64,000 nt of DNA, taken from positions 1,178,001 to 1,242,000 of the forward strand of contig NZ_JAULBC010000001.1 of NCBI RefSeq assembly GCF_041060425.1, given 5' to 3'. The translations under genes were made by a program, and so were the position numbers. Every line of letters starts with the position of its first letter. The first letter of the stretch is position 1. Origin of the DNA: Danxiaibacter flavus (GTDB taxonomy: Bacteria; Bacteroidota; Bacteroidia; Chitinophagales; Chitinophagaceae). Of the stretch, positions 7,553 through 16,958 are shown piece after piece. Under the pieces are notes generated by a model, which had not been told where the DNA came from, did no database searches, and saw only the letters and a program-made list of their open reading frames with translations.

Positions 7553-8527
7553 CTATTCCCATGCAAGGGCACTTGCTCCTAAAATGGCTGCGTCTGATTC
7601 TTTCAGATGACTTACCAGTATCTTCACTTTGTTATGAAATACCTGGATCAGGTTAGCTTCCATATGCTCTCTTGTTGGTTTCAAGATCAGGTCGCCCGCT
7701 TTTGTTAAACCGCCAAAAAGAATGATCGCTTCCGGGCTGCTGAACATAACAAAGTTTGCCAGCGCCATACCTAAGATCTTACCTGTATATTCAAATATTT
7801 CTTTTGCTACTTCATCACCCTGCATTGCTGCATCGTAAACATGCTTTGAATTCAATTCATCTTTTGGCAGGTCTCTCAAAGAGCTTGGTTTGTCTGTATG
7901 CTCCATTACTTCAAGCGCTGTAAGTCTAACGCCGGTAGCTGATGCATAACTTTCCAGAGAGCCTTTTTTGCCGGTTCCTTCATGATAGCGACCGTCCGGA
8001 ATAGTAATGGTATGTCCCAATTCACCCGCAAATCCATCATGCCCGTAGATTAATTGGCCATTGGCTACAATGCCACTTCCTACGCCGGTTCCAAGCGTTA
8101 TCATAATAAAATCTTTCATGCCTTTTGCTGCACCATACATCATTTCTCCAATAGCAGCTGCGTTAGCATCATTGGTCAAAACCACAGGAAGCTGAAATTT
8201 GTCCTGTATCAATTTTGCCAAAGGAATAATACCTCTCCATGGAAGATTTGGAGCATATTCTATTGTACCCGTATAAAAATTTCCGTTAGGAGCGCCTACA
8301 CCAATACCCTTCATACGGCCAATCCCGCCAGCTTTTTGAATCAGGACACTCAGGCTGTCATACAGTTCATCAATAAAAGTTTCAATCGTCTTGTGCTTTT
8401 TTGTGGAGATCTCACTCGAAAACAAAACATTACCCACTTTATCAACTATGCCGAATTTGGTACCGGTTCCTCCGATGTCAATTCCAATTGCCAATGCTTC
8501 GAGGGAGGGTGAGATTGTGCTGCTCAT
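7553..8527 (-). CDS. ROK family sugar kinase (probable glucokinase)
   Basis: A 324-residue ROK kinase. The ATP phosphate loop is GIDIGGTGTKFGIVD near residues 15-29, the sugar-binding and catalytic segment is LTNDANAAAIGEMMYG, and ITLGTGVGSGIV plus GELGHTI follow, as in glucokinases that make glucose-6-phosphate. It probably phosphorylates hexose brought in by the transporter encoded just upstream (84-bp gap, same strand). One oddity is that the zinc motif normally written CxCGxxGCxE is replaced by HEGTGKKGSLESYAS, with no cysteine left, while the GHT histidine and the following Glu are kept. The enzyme therefore probably lacks the structural zinc of typical ROK proteins. The specific sugar is inferred. 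Confidence 0.85.
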   Translation of the reverse strand: MSSTISPSLEALAIGIDIGGTGTKFGIVDKVGNVLFSSEISTKKHKTIETFIDELYDSLSVLIQKAGGIGRMKGIGVGAPNGNFYTGTIEYAPNLPWRGIIPLAKLIQDKFQLPVVLTNDANAAAIGEMMYGAAKGMKDFIMITLGTGVGSGIVANGQLIYGHDGFAGELGHTITIPDGRYHEGTGKKGSLESYASATGVRLTALEVMEHTDKPSSLRDLPKDELNSKHVYDAAMQGDEVAKEIFEYTGKILGMALANFVMFSSPEAIILFGGLTKAGDLILKPTREHMEANLIQVFHNKVKILVSHLKESDAAILGASALAWE

Positions 8528-8550
8528 AATTTGAATTTATATATTAAAAT

Positions 8551-8578
8551 TCTCCCTTCGCTAAATAACGAAGGGAGA
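8551..8578 (-). promoter_or_regulatory. Intercistronic hairpin between sugar transporter and ROK kinase
   Basis: TCTCCCTTCG (8551-8560) pairs with CGAAGGGAGA (8569-8578), a perfect 10-bp stem with an 8-nt loop. On the minus transcript only a short AATTTTAAT follows, so it is more likely a partial terminator or mRNA-processing hairpin than a full stop. Confidence 0.5.
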
Positions 8579-8610
8579 TAAAAACTATGTTTCCTAAAAC
8601 AAAGGATTAA

Positions 8611-10248
8611 TTAGTGCCCTCCGCCGATCTGCTCGTCAAAGTTAAGACCCTGTGCCTTCAGTACAGATCTTAGTTTAACAGCGAGGAATGCAAGGAATGC
8701 AAAACCGGCAGCTGCTACCAGGTAAGACTGGTGCATGTAGTGTGTGCCATCAGGTTTGGTAATATCACCCAATGCACCCTGGAATGGAGGGATAATAGCG
8801 CCACCCAAAATCATCATGATGAGGAACGCTGAACCCTGGCTGGTATATTTTCCAAGTCCGGCAACGCTTAGAGAGAAGATACATGGCCACATGATAGAGC
8901 AACATAAGCCACCTGCTATAAATGAGTACACCGACACAATACCTCTGGTGAACACACCCGTCAGCATTAATGCAGTTGCTAATAAAGCGAGGGTAAGCAG
9001 TGTTTTTACCGGTTTCTCCTGTCCAAAAAGGAACGCAGCAATGGCAACAGCTATACAAATAGTGTAAGGCAGCAATTCACCGATGGTGTTGCCATACAAA
9101 TGGTTCACAAATAAAATCACGCCGAAGGCTACAAACGGAACAATAACTGTAGCAATCTTCTTGCCCGTCTCAGAAAGGTTGAAAACACCAATAGCACCGG
9201 TCCATCTACCAATCATCAGGCTTCCCCAGTAGAGAGAAACGAACTTGGAGATCTTGCTTTCATCCAATCCTTCGGGTGTAAGATATCCCGGAGTTTTTAA
9301 CAATGCGCCGAAGTTGTTATCAATAGTAACCTCAACACCTACATATACAAATATGCCGATCATACCATAGATAAGCTGAGGATATTTCATCGCTCCCCAA
9401 CCTTCACTGTTTTTAATGGCGCGGCTATTTGAATAAAAAAGAATTGACACTACCATGATCAATGTAAGTACCAATAACGGCAATTTCTGAATATTCGTCA
9501 ACTGGCCTACAATGATAATTGCAATGATTAAACCAGTCATGGTGATAAGCGATTTTGAAGCCTTATGAGAAGCTTCAAATTTCGAATCATCCTTGCCATC
9601 CGGTAATTTAGAAAAGGTGAAGAACAAGGCTACCGCAGCAAATACCGCAGCAACAATCATGTAAAGTGTGTTAACATTCGTAACCGTAACATTGGTTTGT
9701 TCGCCGCCAACTGATCCAAACAGGAAGAAGCTCACAATGATTGGTCCTAATGTCGTTCCGAATGAGTTAACGCCGCCGGCAAGGTTAAGCCTGTGCGAAC
9801 CTGTAGAAGGATCTCCAAGAGAAATTGCGAAAGGTTGTGCCGCAGTTTGTTGTAGTGAGAATCCAAGTGCCACAATAAAAAACGAAGCAAGAATAAGCGG
9901 GAATGAGTTCATGTTCGCAGAAGGAATAATACCTAATGCACCCACAACTGAAATTGCAAGACCGTAGATGATACCTTTTTTGTAACCGATTTTGTTCAGG
10001 ATGTCATAACCCAGAGCGCTGGATATAAGATACAGCGCCAGGGAGCCAATAAAGTAAGCTCCATAAAAAGCAGATCCTATCAATTGAGATTCGAACTGAG
10101 TTAACTTAAAATGCGTTTTACAAAAGGGGATAAAAATGCTGTTGCTGGCTGCTATGAAGCCCCAGAAGAAGAATACGATCACCAACGTGGCAAGCGCTCC
10201 GCTGTTCGTTTTAATTGTTTTCGGGGTGGTTGTTAATGTTTCACTCAT
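8611..10248 (-). CDS. FHS-type sugar MFS transporter (FucP/GluP-like)
   Basis: A 545-residue polytopic inner-membrane protein with about 12 or more hydrophobic helices. The N-terminal segment FFFWGFIAASNSIFIPFCKTHF, then QSQLIGSAFYGAYFIG-like and GFSLQQTAAQPFAISLGDPSTGSHRLNLAGGVNSFGTTLGP, is the fingerprint of the fucose/glucose:H+ symporter family. SIMWPCIFSLSVAGLGKYTSQGSAFLIMMILGGAI near the end is also diagnostic. It is longer than E. coli FucP (about 440 residues), with extra hydrophobic segments in the centre, as is common in Bacteroidota homologues. It is probably co-transcribed with the ROK kinase downstream, so glucose or a related hexose is the likely cargo. Start chosen at the second Met (10248). 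Confidence 0.85.
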   Translation of the reverse strand: MSETLTTTPKTIKTNSGALATLVIVFFFWGFIAASNSIFIPFCKTHFKLTQFESQLIGSAFYGAYFIGSLALYLISSALGYDILNKIGYKKGIIYGLAISVVGALGIIPSANMNSFPLILASFFIVALGFSLQQTAAQPFAISLGDPSTGSHRLNLAGGVNSFGTTLGPIIVSFFLFGSVGGEQTNVTVTNVNTLYMIVAAVFAAVALFFTFSKLPDGKDDSKFEASHKASKSLITMTGLIIAIIIVGQLTNIQKLPLLVLTLIMVVSILFYSNSRAIKNSEGWGAMKYPQLIYGMIGIFVYVGVEVTIDNNFGALLKTPGYLTPEGLDESKISKFVSLYWGSLMIGRWTGAIGVFNLSETGKKIATVIVPFVAFGVILFVNHLYGNTIGELLPYTICIAVAIAAFLFGQEKPVKTLLTLALLATALMLTGVFTRGIVSVYSFIAGGLCCSIMWPCIFSLSVAGLGKYTSQGSAFLIMMILGGAIIPPFQGALGDITKPDGTHYMHQSYLVAAAGFAFLAFLAVKLRSVLKAQGLNFDEQIGGGH

Positions 10249-10464
10249 GTCAATCAATTCAATTAGATTTAAAAAGATTGCCGAAAGTAATCCACAATTT
10301 AGTTCCGAAAAAATTTTATATGTTTTTAGCCTTTATATAGATAAGACGCGTTAACTTGTCGTAGGGTTTAAGTAGCATATTGTTTCGGCTACACAAAATC
10401 TTTTTCGCTCAAAAAAAGTATGTAATATTATTCTTTTTTATTACGTAAATCTTCAAAGCATTCA

Positions 10465-11883
10465 ATGGAAATAATACATGTATCGGCAGAATGTTATCCT
10501 GTGGCAAAGGCAGGTGGATTGGGAGATGTGGTGGGGGCTTTACCAAAATACCAGGTGAAAATGGGGCATAACGCCAAAGTGGTTATGCCTATGTATAAGA
10601 CCAGGTTCCTTTATAAGAATGAATGGGTGGTTGATTTTAAAGGAAGGGCCAATCTTGGCGACTGGTGGTTTGACTTTACAATCATCAAAGAAAAACACAA
10701 TGTTCTTGGATTTGACCTTTATCTTGTTGACATAGACGGTTTGCTCAACAGGGAAAAAATATATGGTTATGACGACGATACTCAAAGGTTTGTTGCCTTC
10801 CAGATTGCAGTAATAACCTGGTTGAACAGTTGGCAACATAAGCCGGATGTGGTACATTGTCATGACTATCATACAGGGTTAATTCCCTTTATGATGAAAT
10901 ATTGTATTGATTACAGCTACAAATTATCCGGTATACCTTCTGTTATTACTATTCACAATGCGCAATACCAGGGATGGATGACCTGGGATAAAAGCGTTTA
11001 TATTCCGCGATGGGATGCCTGGAAAAGTGGTTTGCTTGAATGGGGCGGTGTGATCAATCCACTGGCCGCAGGTATTAAATCCGCCTGGAAAGTGACCACA
11101 GTAAGCTGGAGCTATCTGCAGGAACTGCGCGAAAGTGCAAACGGGTTGGAAGCGCTGTTTGAATATGAAAAGGGTAAATGCGTTGGTATCCTTAACGGCA
11201 TTGACGCAGATGTATGGGATCCTGCAATTGATAAGTACATCCAAAAAAACTATACCATTGATGAAGTGAACGCCGGCAAAGAGGCCAATAAACTTGCTTT
11301 ATGTAAAGAGTTTAATCTTGATCCGGAAAAACCTTTGGTTATATTTATAGGAAGGCTGGTGGGAGAGAAGGCTGCTGATGTTTTGCCTGATGCTATTATG
11401 TCTTCCATGTATGCAACATCTAACGGTGTAAACTTCCTGATCCTTGGTAGTGGAGAAACGCATGTTGAATGGCAGCTGAGTAGCCTGAATCATCAGTTCA
11501 ATGGCAACTACCACGCAGTTATTGGTTATAATGAAACGTTGAGCCATAACATGTATGCGGGAGCAGATTTTCTGCTGATGCCAAGCAGGGTTGAGCCATG
11601 CGGACTTAACCAGATGTACTCTATGAAATACGGAACCGTTCCCGTGGTGAGAAATACGGGCGGCCTGCGTGATACGGTTGTTGACATGGGTGATTGGCAA
11701 GGCTGGGGCATAAGATTCAATAATGCCAGTGTTCAGGACATTACTTATTCAATTGACAGGGCAGTTGAAGTATATAAAGATAAAACGCATCTTAACTGGA
11801 TGAGACAGCACATGATGAACCTTGACAATAGCTGGGAACATTCAGTTCAGCAATACCTAAACATTTATAAAAGTTTAAAATAA
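10465..11883 (+). CDS. glgA: Glycogen synthase
   Basis: A 472-residue GT5 family enzyme that transfers glucose from ADP-glucose to the growing alpha-1,4-glucan. The N-terminal nucleotide-sugar loop HVSAECYPVAKAGGLGDVVGALPK contains the KxGGLGDV motif. VVHCHDYHTGLIPF and the TIHNAQYQGW motif follow, and the GT-B C-terminal domain shows FIGRLVGEKAADVLPDAI and SRVEPCGLNQMYSMKYGTVPVVRNTGGLRDTV with the conserved acidic residue of the acceptor site. Length is normal. glgC follows after 11 bp, so the two form an operon supplying and using ADP-glucose. Confidence 0.93.
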   Translation: MEIIHVSAECYPVAKAGGLGDVVGALPKYQVKMGHNAKVVMPMYKTRFLYKNEWVVDFKGRANLGDWWFDFTIIKEKHNVLGFDLYLVDIDGLLNREKIYGYDDDTQRFVAFQIAVITWLNSWQHKPDVVHCHDYHTGLIPFMMKYCIDYSYKLSGIPSVITIHNAQYQGWMTWDKSVYIPRWDAWKSGLLEWGGVINPLAAGIKSAWKVTTVSWSYLQELRESANGLEALFEYEKGKCVGILNGIDADVWDPAIDKYIQKNYTIDEVNAGKEANKLALCKEFNLDPEKPLVIFIGRLVGEKAADVLPDAIMSSMYATSNGVNFLILGSGETHVEWQLSSLNHQFNGNYHAVIGYNETLSHNMYAGADFLLMPSRVEPCGLNQMYSMKYGTVPVVRNTGGLRDTVVDMGDWQGWGIRFNNASVQDITYSIDRAVEVYKDKTHLNWMRQHMMNLDNSWEHSVQQYLNIYKSLK

Positions 11884-11894
11884 AAACGTGTCAT

Positions 11895-13178
11895 ATGTTT
11901 TCACTAGCAAATTCCGTAGTAGCAGTAATTCTTGGAGGTGGCGCGGGAACCCGGTTATACCCCCTTACAGCAAGCCGTTCAAAACCAGCTGTGCCGATTG
12001 CCGGTAAATACAGGCTGGTTGATATTCCGATCAGTAACTGTATCAACTCAAACATTAACCGAATGTTTGTGCTGACGCAGTTTAACTCGGCATCTTTGAA
12101 CAAGCATATTAAAAACACTTACCAGTTTAGCGCGTTCAGTAATGGTTTTGTAGACATCCTGGCAGCCGAACAGACACCTGAAAACCAGGGCTGGTATCAG
12201 GGTACAGCCGATGCGGTGAGACAATCGCTGAGACACATTGCCAATAATGAATACCAGTATGTGTTGATATTAAGTGGCGACCAGTTGTATCAAATGGATT
12301 TTGCAGAAATGATCACGGAGCACAAAAAGAGAGGTGCCGACATCTCGATCGCCACAATACCGGTAGGCGACAGGGATGCTCCTGAATTTGGTATCATGAA
12401 AAAAGATGAAAACAATTATATCACGTCTTTCATAGAAAAACCTAAAAAGGATATCTTAGGCGAGTGGGTTAGTGATACCGGCGATGCAATGCGCAGAGAA
12501 GGAAGAAATTATCTTGCTTCTATGGGTATCTATGTTTTTAGCAAGAGTGCGCTTGATGATCTGCTAAAAAATGAATATCCCGATGCTACGGATTTTGGTA
12601 AAGAAATAATTCCTCACTCCATCGATAAATACAAAGTAGTCAGCTACCAGTATGATGGTTACTGGACAGATATCGGAAATATCTATTCCTTCTTCGAAGC
12701 CAACCTGGCTTTAACGCAGGATATACCGCCGTTTAACATGTTTGATAACAGCAGAACGGTATACAGCCGCGCCAGAATGTTGCCTCCGGCAAAGATCAGC
12801 GGCAGCACGCTGGAGAAAACAGTGATTGCAGATGGGTCAATAATTATGGCCAGCAGGGTAGAAAATTGCGTTATAGGCATCAGAGCAAGAGTTGGGCATG
12901 GAACAACACTGGTGAATTGTTATATTATGGGTAACGATTATTACGAAACCCTGGAGCAGATATCTGACTATTCATCTAAGGGAATTCCGATGATAGGCAT
13001 CGGTGATCGTTGCTATATCAAGAATGCCATTATTGACAAAAATTGCCGTATTGGAAACGATGTACGCATTAATGGTGGGCCGCATCTGGAAAATACTGAT
13101 CATGCATTGTACACCGTTAAAGAAGGTATCGTTGTTGTTAAAAAAGGCGCGGTTTTGCCAAACGGGTTTGTGATATAA
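11895..13178 (+). CDS. glgC: Glucose-1-phosphate adenylyltransferase (ADP-glucose pyrophosphorylase)
   Basis: A 427-residue enzyme converting glucose-1-phosphate and ATP to ADP-glucose, the committed step of glycogen synthesis. The nucleotidyltransferase signature GGGAGTRLYPLTASRSKPAVPIAGKYRLVDIPISNC is at about residues 14-48, followed by SGDQLYQMDF and GIMKKDE...FIEKPK (glucose-phosphate site) and, near residue 250, YWTDIGNIYSFFEANL. The C-terminal left-handed beta-helix (about 300-427) carries imperfect hexapeptide repeats. It is co-transcribed with glgA. A strong intrinsic terminator lies 93 bp after the stop. Confidence 0.95.
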   Translation: MFSLANSVVAVILGGGAGTRLYPLTASRSKPAVPIAGKYRLVDIPISNCINSNINRMFVLTQFNSASLNKHIKNTYQFSAFSNGFVDILAAEQTPENQGWYQGTADAVRQSLRHIANNEYQYVLILSGDQLYQMDFAEMITEHKKRGADISIATIPVGDRDAPEFGIMKKDENNYITSFIEKPKKDILGEWVSDTGDAMRREGRNYLASMGIYVFSKSALDDLLKNEYPDATDFGKEIIPHSIDKYKVVSYQYDGYWTDIGNIYSFFEANLALTQDIPPFNMFDNSRTVYSRARMLPPAKISGSTLEKTVIADGSIIMASRVENCVIGIRARVGHGTTLVNCYIMGNDYYETLEQISDYSSKGIPMIGIGDRCYIKNAIIDKNCRIGNDVRINGGPHLENTDHALYTVKEGIVVVKKGAVLPNGFVI

Positions 13179-13186
13179 TTTAATTT

Positions 13187-13225
13187 ACGCGTACGCGTAG
13201 AGACGTTGCATTGCAACGTCTCTAC
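13187..13225. repeat. REP-like palindromes downstream of glgC
   Basis: A perfect 12-bp palindrome ACGCGTACGCGT (13187-13198) overlaps a 29-nt inverted repeat (13197-13225): GTAGAGACGTTGC and GCAACGTCTCTAC facing each other across three bases. Partial copies of the GACGTTGC core continue at 13228-13265 and 13335-13359. The layout resembles repetitive extragenic palindromes. Confidence 0.7.
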
Positions 13226-13270
13226 AATTGCAACGTCCCAACGGTTGCAACGCCCCCAACGTTGCACCCC

Positions 13271-13310
13271 AAAAAACAAATGCACATCGCAAGATGTGCA
13301 TTTGTTTTTT
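13271..13310 (+). terminator. Strong intrinsic terminator of glgAC
   Basis: A perfect 18-bp stem (13271-13288 with 13293-13310) closed by a GCAA tetraloop, the 3' arm ending in six T. The core is CAAATGCACATC-GCAA-GATGTGCATTTG. The A-rich 5' arm gives a T-run on the other strand too, so it may act in both directions. Confidence 0.9.
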
Positions 13311-13334
13311 CATCAATCAAAATCCACAAAAAAA

Positions 13335-13359
13335 GAGACGTTGCCTTTGCAACGTCCCC
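13335..13359. repeat. Second GACGTTGC inverted repeat
   Basis: GAGACGTTGC and GCAACGTCCC face each other across CTTT, a shorter and less perfect copy of the palindrome at 13197-13225. Confidence 0.55.
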
Positions 13360-13421
13360 GATCAAAATCACGTTAAATAAGGGTAAGAGGAATATTGTTA
13401 ATAATTATTTCGAATTGATCG

Positions 13422-14177
13422 TCAAATTCCGCTTAACCAGGCATTTCTTGTGCCATTTTTTCCCCAGTCTTTCATCGCTTCTTTTAACTGGACCTGCAGC
13501 TCTTTATTGGTAATCTTTTTTCCTTTCTTAGGAGCAACAAGGCTTTCAGGTTTTACATCAATCAGCTCAAGCTTTGTGGCGAACCAGGTTGTATTTAGTC
13601 TCGGGATTGCAATTCCGAGGATCATTCCGGGTAAACCTGTAAATGATTCCGGACCTCCGGAAGGAATGATCTGATCCGTGTAAAATGCAATAACATATAC
13701 AGAATCCATAATAATGCCAACAGCCTTCCTGCACTCAAAACCTGCTATCGTGCGCGTGTCCATCGTAATGCGCCAGTTAATGTTTCTGATGCTGTCATCA
13801 ATCAGAAACGTATTATCATAGACTTTTTTTAGTGCTATGTTTTGATGCTTGTCAAGGTCTGAATACACAATGTTTTCATTGGCTGGACCAACTAACCAGT
13901 CGTTCACCCTTTGCGGTGGCGTCACATCGCGTCCTGGTTTGTACAATGTTTTATCGTCATTGAAGGATAAATCAAAGTAAGCTGTATATGTCTGTGGTGT
14001 TACTTTCTTAAAAGATTCGAGCCATGCTCTGTCCTCGCCGTCGGCCATGCCATCTATCGTTTTATGAAGATTGATCTTTTTCTCGTACTCAATCTTTCCT
14101 TTTGTTATAAATACATCTTGAGCTTTAACGGTACACAGTAACAGCAGTGCGAATATTGTTGATATGATCTGTTTCAT
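13422..14177 (-). CDS. GLPGLI family protein
   Basis: A 251-residue exported protein of the Bacteroidota-specific GLPGLI family, named after a motif that appears here as FTGLPGMILGIAIP near residue 180. An N-terminal Sec signal peptide (MKQIISTIFALLLLCTVKAQ) leads into GKIEYEKKINLHK, the usual start of the mature family domain. The function of the family is unknown. The gene follows the beta-barrel receptor-like gene upstream on the same strand with only 15 bp between them; such pairs are a common arrangement in Bacteroidota and suggest a shared envelope job. Confidence 0.85.
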   Translation of the reverse strand: MKQIISTIFALLLLCTVKAQDVFITKGKIEYEKKINLHKTIDGMADGEDRAWLESFKKVTPQTYTAYFDLSFNDDKTLYKPGRDVTPPQRVNDWLVGPANENIVYSDLDKHQNIALKKVYDNTFLIDDSIRNINWRITMDTRTIAGFECRKAVGIIMDSVYVIAFYTDQIIPSGGPESFTGLPGMILGIAIPRLNTTWFATKLELIDVKPESLVAPKKGKKITNKELQVQLKEAMKDWGKNGTRNAWLSGI

Positions 14178-14192
14178 TCTTTTAGTTTTTTT

Positions 14193-16958
14193 TTAGTTTG
14201 CTCCAGCCGGGTTTCTTGAAAAGTTCCAAACGAAGCTTAAAAGGAAATACCTTGTGAGGGTTTGATAATTTGATTGAGTCATTACACTTGAGCTGATATT
14301 TCTATTATAACCTTTGTTCTGGTTAAGAATGTCATAGCCAGAAAATTTGATCATACCCTTGTCGTCTTTCAATAATTTGCGGCCTATGTAAGCATTCCAC
14401 AAGAACACGTTGTTGTTGTTGTCGAACACCACTGTTTTCTGACGAAGATTTACTTCCAGCTCATTGTTCAATTCAAACTTGCCAGGTAGCTGAATATTGA
14501 TATTCAGGTTGTGATATTGCGTCCAGTAATTTGTTTTTACACTGGAGTTGACAGATGATGTCGAGTAGTTGTAGTTGGTATTTCCGTAGTACCAGATATC
14601 AAATTTCTTCTCTTTAGATTTGCTAAAAGAGTAGTTCATGCCCGGTGCGTAGTTTTTGGTTACGTTGTTCACATTGTTCACAAAATTGGTGTATTGTGAT
14701 GCGTTGAAATTGAGGCCTACATTAAACCGGAAATCGAACTTCTTCACTTTCATACCATAGCCGCTACCGAAGTAAGTATTATAGTTGCCGTTGGTATTTA
14801 TATATTGATAAACAGTTCTACCGTTTTGATCAATGTATGTAGACTGCACTATGGCATTGCTGGTTGTACTGAAATTACCATACATGTAAATACCGCGCTG
14901 GCTAAGTACTTTATAAGAGTTGTAACCAAAATCAAAACTGTGCCTGAATGCTTGTTTCAATAACGGGTTACCGACTGTTACAACCAACGGATTGGTATTG
15001 TCTGCAACCGGCTGAATCTGGTTGATAGAAGGTTGCGTGGTACTTCCATTATAATTTAAACGCAGGCTTGAGCTTCCGCTGAACTTGTATTGCAAGTTGG
15101 CTCTTGGAAAGAAGTTGGTGTAATGCCTTGTAAAAGTTGTGTCTTTAAAAAGGTCTTCCTGGTTAAAGTTCTGGAAGGCAACATCTGATCCCGCAGACGC
15201 CGTTAACTTTTTACCATTGTACCTAAATGCCGTACCCGCCGTATTGGTTAGCACATCAAACTTGTAATGATTACTCAAAGTGTCTGCAAGATCATCATAT
15301 TTTCCTCCGGCGGATTTGTTATAGGACAATCTTTCCGCATCATTCTTGTTTGTTCTAATCGCGTAGCTCAATTCCCAGAATACCCTCTGGGCAAGTGGTT
15401 CGGTGTAAACCAGTTTGGTGTTTAGGGTTGAAATATGCTGGTTATTCTGTTTCAACTGGTCGGTAAGACTATCTTTCCATATCCCTTCAGTTGGTTTGGA
15501 TGTAAGTGCATACAGATAACCACTCGATGTTGAATTAGTTGTTAGCTGATCAACATTCAGCGATATCGTTCTGCCCGCCTTTTTAAATTTATGACGCAGC
15601 AATGCTGTTATTTTGAGATTGTCGCTTTCTCCGTCAGATGTATTTTTTCTGACGCTTCTCAATATCGTGTCGCCATAACCATTGAGGTTTACATTGGCGT
15701 ATTCCGAATAAGAGGAAGACTGTCCTTTATAACCATTCAATGTTAATTTTAAAGACGTGGCACTGTCTATATTGTATTCATAAATTCCGCTGACTGAATG
15801 TCTGAATCTCGTGCTGAAAGTTTTGCGAGCTTCTGTATTATAAAATGCTCCGTTTTTGCCGGTATCACTGGTGAGAGATTGCGTAATTGTGTTACCAACG
15901 CCCTCTACATTCAATTTATTGAATCTGTAGCTGGCATTTATATTCTGTTTATCATTATTGTATTTGTTAGAGTAGTTAGCACCTGCAGCCCAGCTTTTTG
16001 GCAAACCGTCACCGTAATAGCTAAGATCATCACCGCTTCCGGAGGAGAAGTAATAGCCAAAATCTTCGTTGTAATCAATATTGCTCCCGCCGCCGTAGCG
16101 TGAGTTTTCATCCCAATTCAAGCCTGTTTTACCAGTGCTGCTGGCAATTCCGTATACCGAGAATTTCTTTTTCGCCCTGAACCGGTTGAACATTACACTA
16201 TTGTTCCATCGGTCATTCAACCCGCCGCCCAGGTCTATCTTTCCAAAATAGCCTTTCTTCTTATCTTCCTTTAACTTGAGGTTGATGGTTTTTTTGCTTT
16301 GCCCGTCATCAATACCGGTAAAGGCAGCCTGGTCGCTCTTTTTATCAAATACCTGCACTTTGTCAATGGCATCAGCCTGCAAGTTCTTGGTTGCGACGGT
16401 TGGATCGTCTCCAAAGAATTCTTCACCGTCCACCAAAATCTTTTCAATATTGGTACCCTGCGCAGTAATCTTTCCATCCTTATCTATGGTAATGCCGGGC
16501 ATTTTTTTTAGCAGTTCTTCTACAGAAGCTCCGGGCCTTACTTTAAAGCTATCGGCAGTGTACTCTGTTGTGTCGCCCTTCATGCGGATAGCGGCCAGCT
16601 GCGAACGAACAGTCACATCCGCCAGCAGGTTAGCTTTCAGCGTAAGCATCACTTTTCCAAGGTCCAGATTGCTGTTGCTTTGAAGAGAAATATGATCTGC
16701 GTAATCAGCATATCCTTTATGGGTGATTAAAATGCCGTATTGGCCGGAATCAAGCTGCGAGAAATTAAAGGAGCCGTCCTGTTTGCTCCTCGTAAATTTA
16801 TAAAGGGATGAGTCTGATGATCGCAATAGGGTAATAGTTGTATTAACAAGGTTGGTTTTGTTAGTGGTATCCCGTATGGACCCCTTAATTGTTGCTTTTT
16901 GGGCATGGGCACAATAACAGGTACCTGCACATAGTAACAGCGCAATAAGTCTCTTCAT
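14193..16958 (-). CDS. Outer-membrane beta-barrel protein with carboxypeptidase-like regulatory domain (TonB-dependent receptor-like)
   Basis: A 921-residue outer-membrane protein. After a signal peptide (MKRLIALLLCAGTCYCAHAQ) comes a carboxypeptidase-regulatory-like beta sandwich (ATIKGSIRDTTNKTNLVNTTITLLRSSDSSLYKF), then a plug-like domain near residues 120-230 with SVEELLKKMPGITIDKDGKITAQG, VDGEEFFGDD and VQVFDKKSDQAAFTGIDDG. The remainder is Asn/Tyr/Ser-rich beta-barrel strand sequence. This matches the outer-membrane beta-barrel family distantly related to TonB-dependent receptors, frequently paired with GLPGLI proteins, as here. The ligand is unknown. I start at the Met at 16958 because the signal peptide begins there; the frame extends 33 bp further upstream. 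Confidence 0.8.
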   Translation of the reverse strand: MKRLIALLLCAGTCYCAHAQKATIKGSIRDTTNKTNLVNTTITLLRSSDSSLYKFTRSKQDGSFNFSQLDSGQYGILITHKGYADYADHISLQSNSNLDLGKVMLTLKANLLADVTVRSQLAAIRMKGDTTEYTADSFKVRPGASVEELLKKMPGITIDKDGKITAQGTNIEKILVDGEEFFGDDPTVATKNLQADAIDKVQVFDKKSDQAAFTGIDDGQSKKTINLKLKEDKKKGYFGKIDLGGGLNDRWNNSVMFNRFRAKKKFSVYGIASSTGKTGLNWDENSRYGGGSNIDYNEDFGYYFSSGSGDDLSYYGDGLPKSWAAGANYSNKYNNDKQNINASYRFNKLNVEGVGNTITQSLTSDTGKNGAFYNTEARKTFSTRFRHSVSGIYEYNIDSATSLKLTLNGYKGQSSSYSEYANVNLNGYGDTILRSVRKNTSDGESDNLKITALLRHKFKKAGRTISLNVDQLTTNSTSSGYLYALTSKPTEGIWKDSLTDQLKQNNQHISTLNTKLVYTEPLAQRVFWELSYAIRTNKNDAERLSYNKSAGGKYDDLADTLSNHYKFDVLTNTAGTAFRYNGKKLTASAGSDVAFQNFNQEDLFKDTTFTRHYTNFFPRANLQYKFSGSSSLRLNYNGSTTQPSINQIQPVADNTNPLVVTVGNPLLKQAFRHSFDFGYNSYKVLSQRGIYMYGNFSTTSNAIVQSTYIDQNGRTVYQYINTNGNYNTYFGSGYGMKVKKFDFRFNVGLNFNASQYTNFVNNVNNVTKNYAPGMNYSFSKSKEKKFDIWYYGNTNYNYSTSSVNSSVKTNYWTQYHNLNINIQLPGKFELNNELEVNLRQKTVVFDNNNNVFLWNAYIGRKLLKDDKGMIKFSGYDILNQNKGYNRNISSSVMTQSNYQTLTRYFLLSFVWNFSRNPAGAN

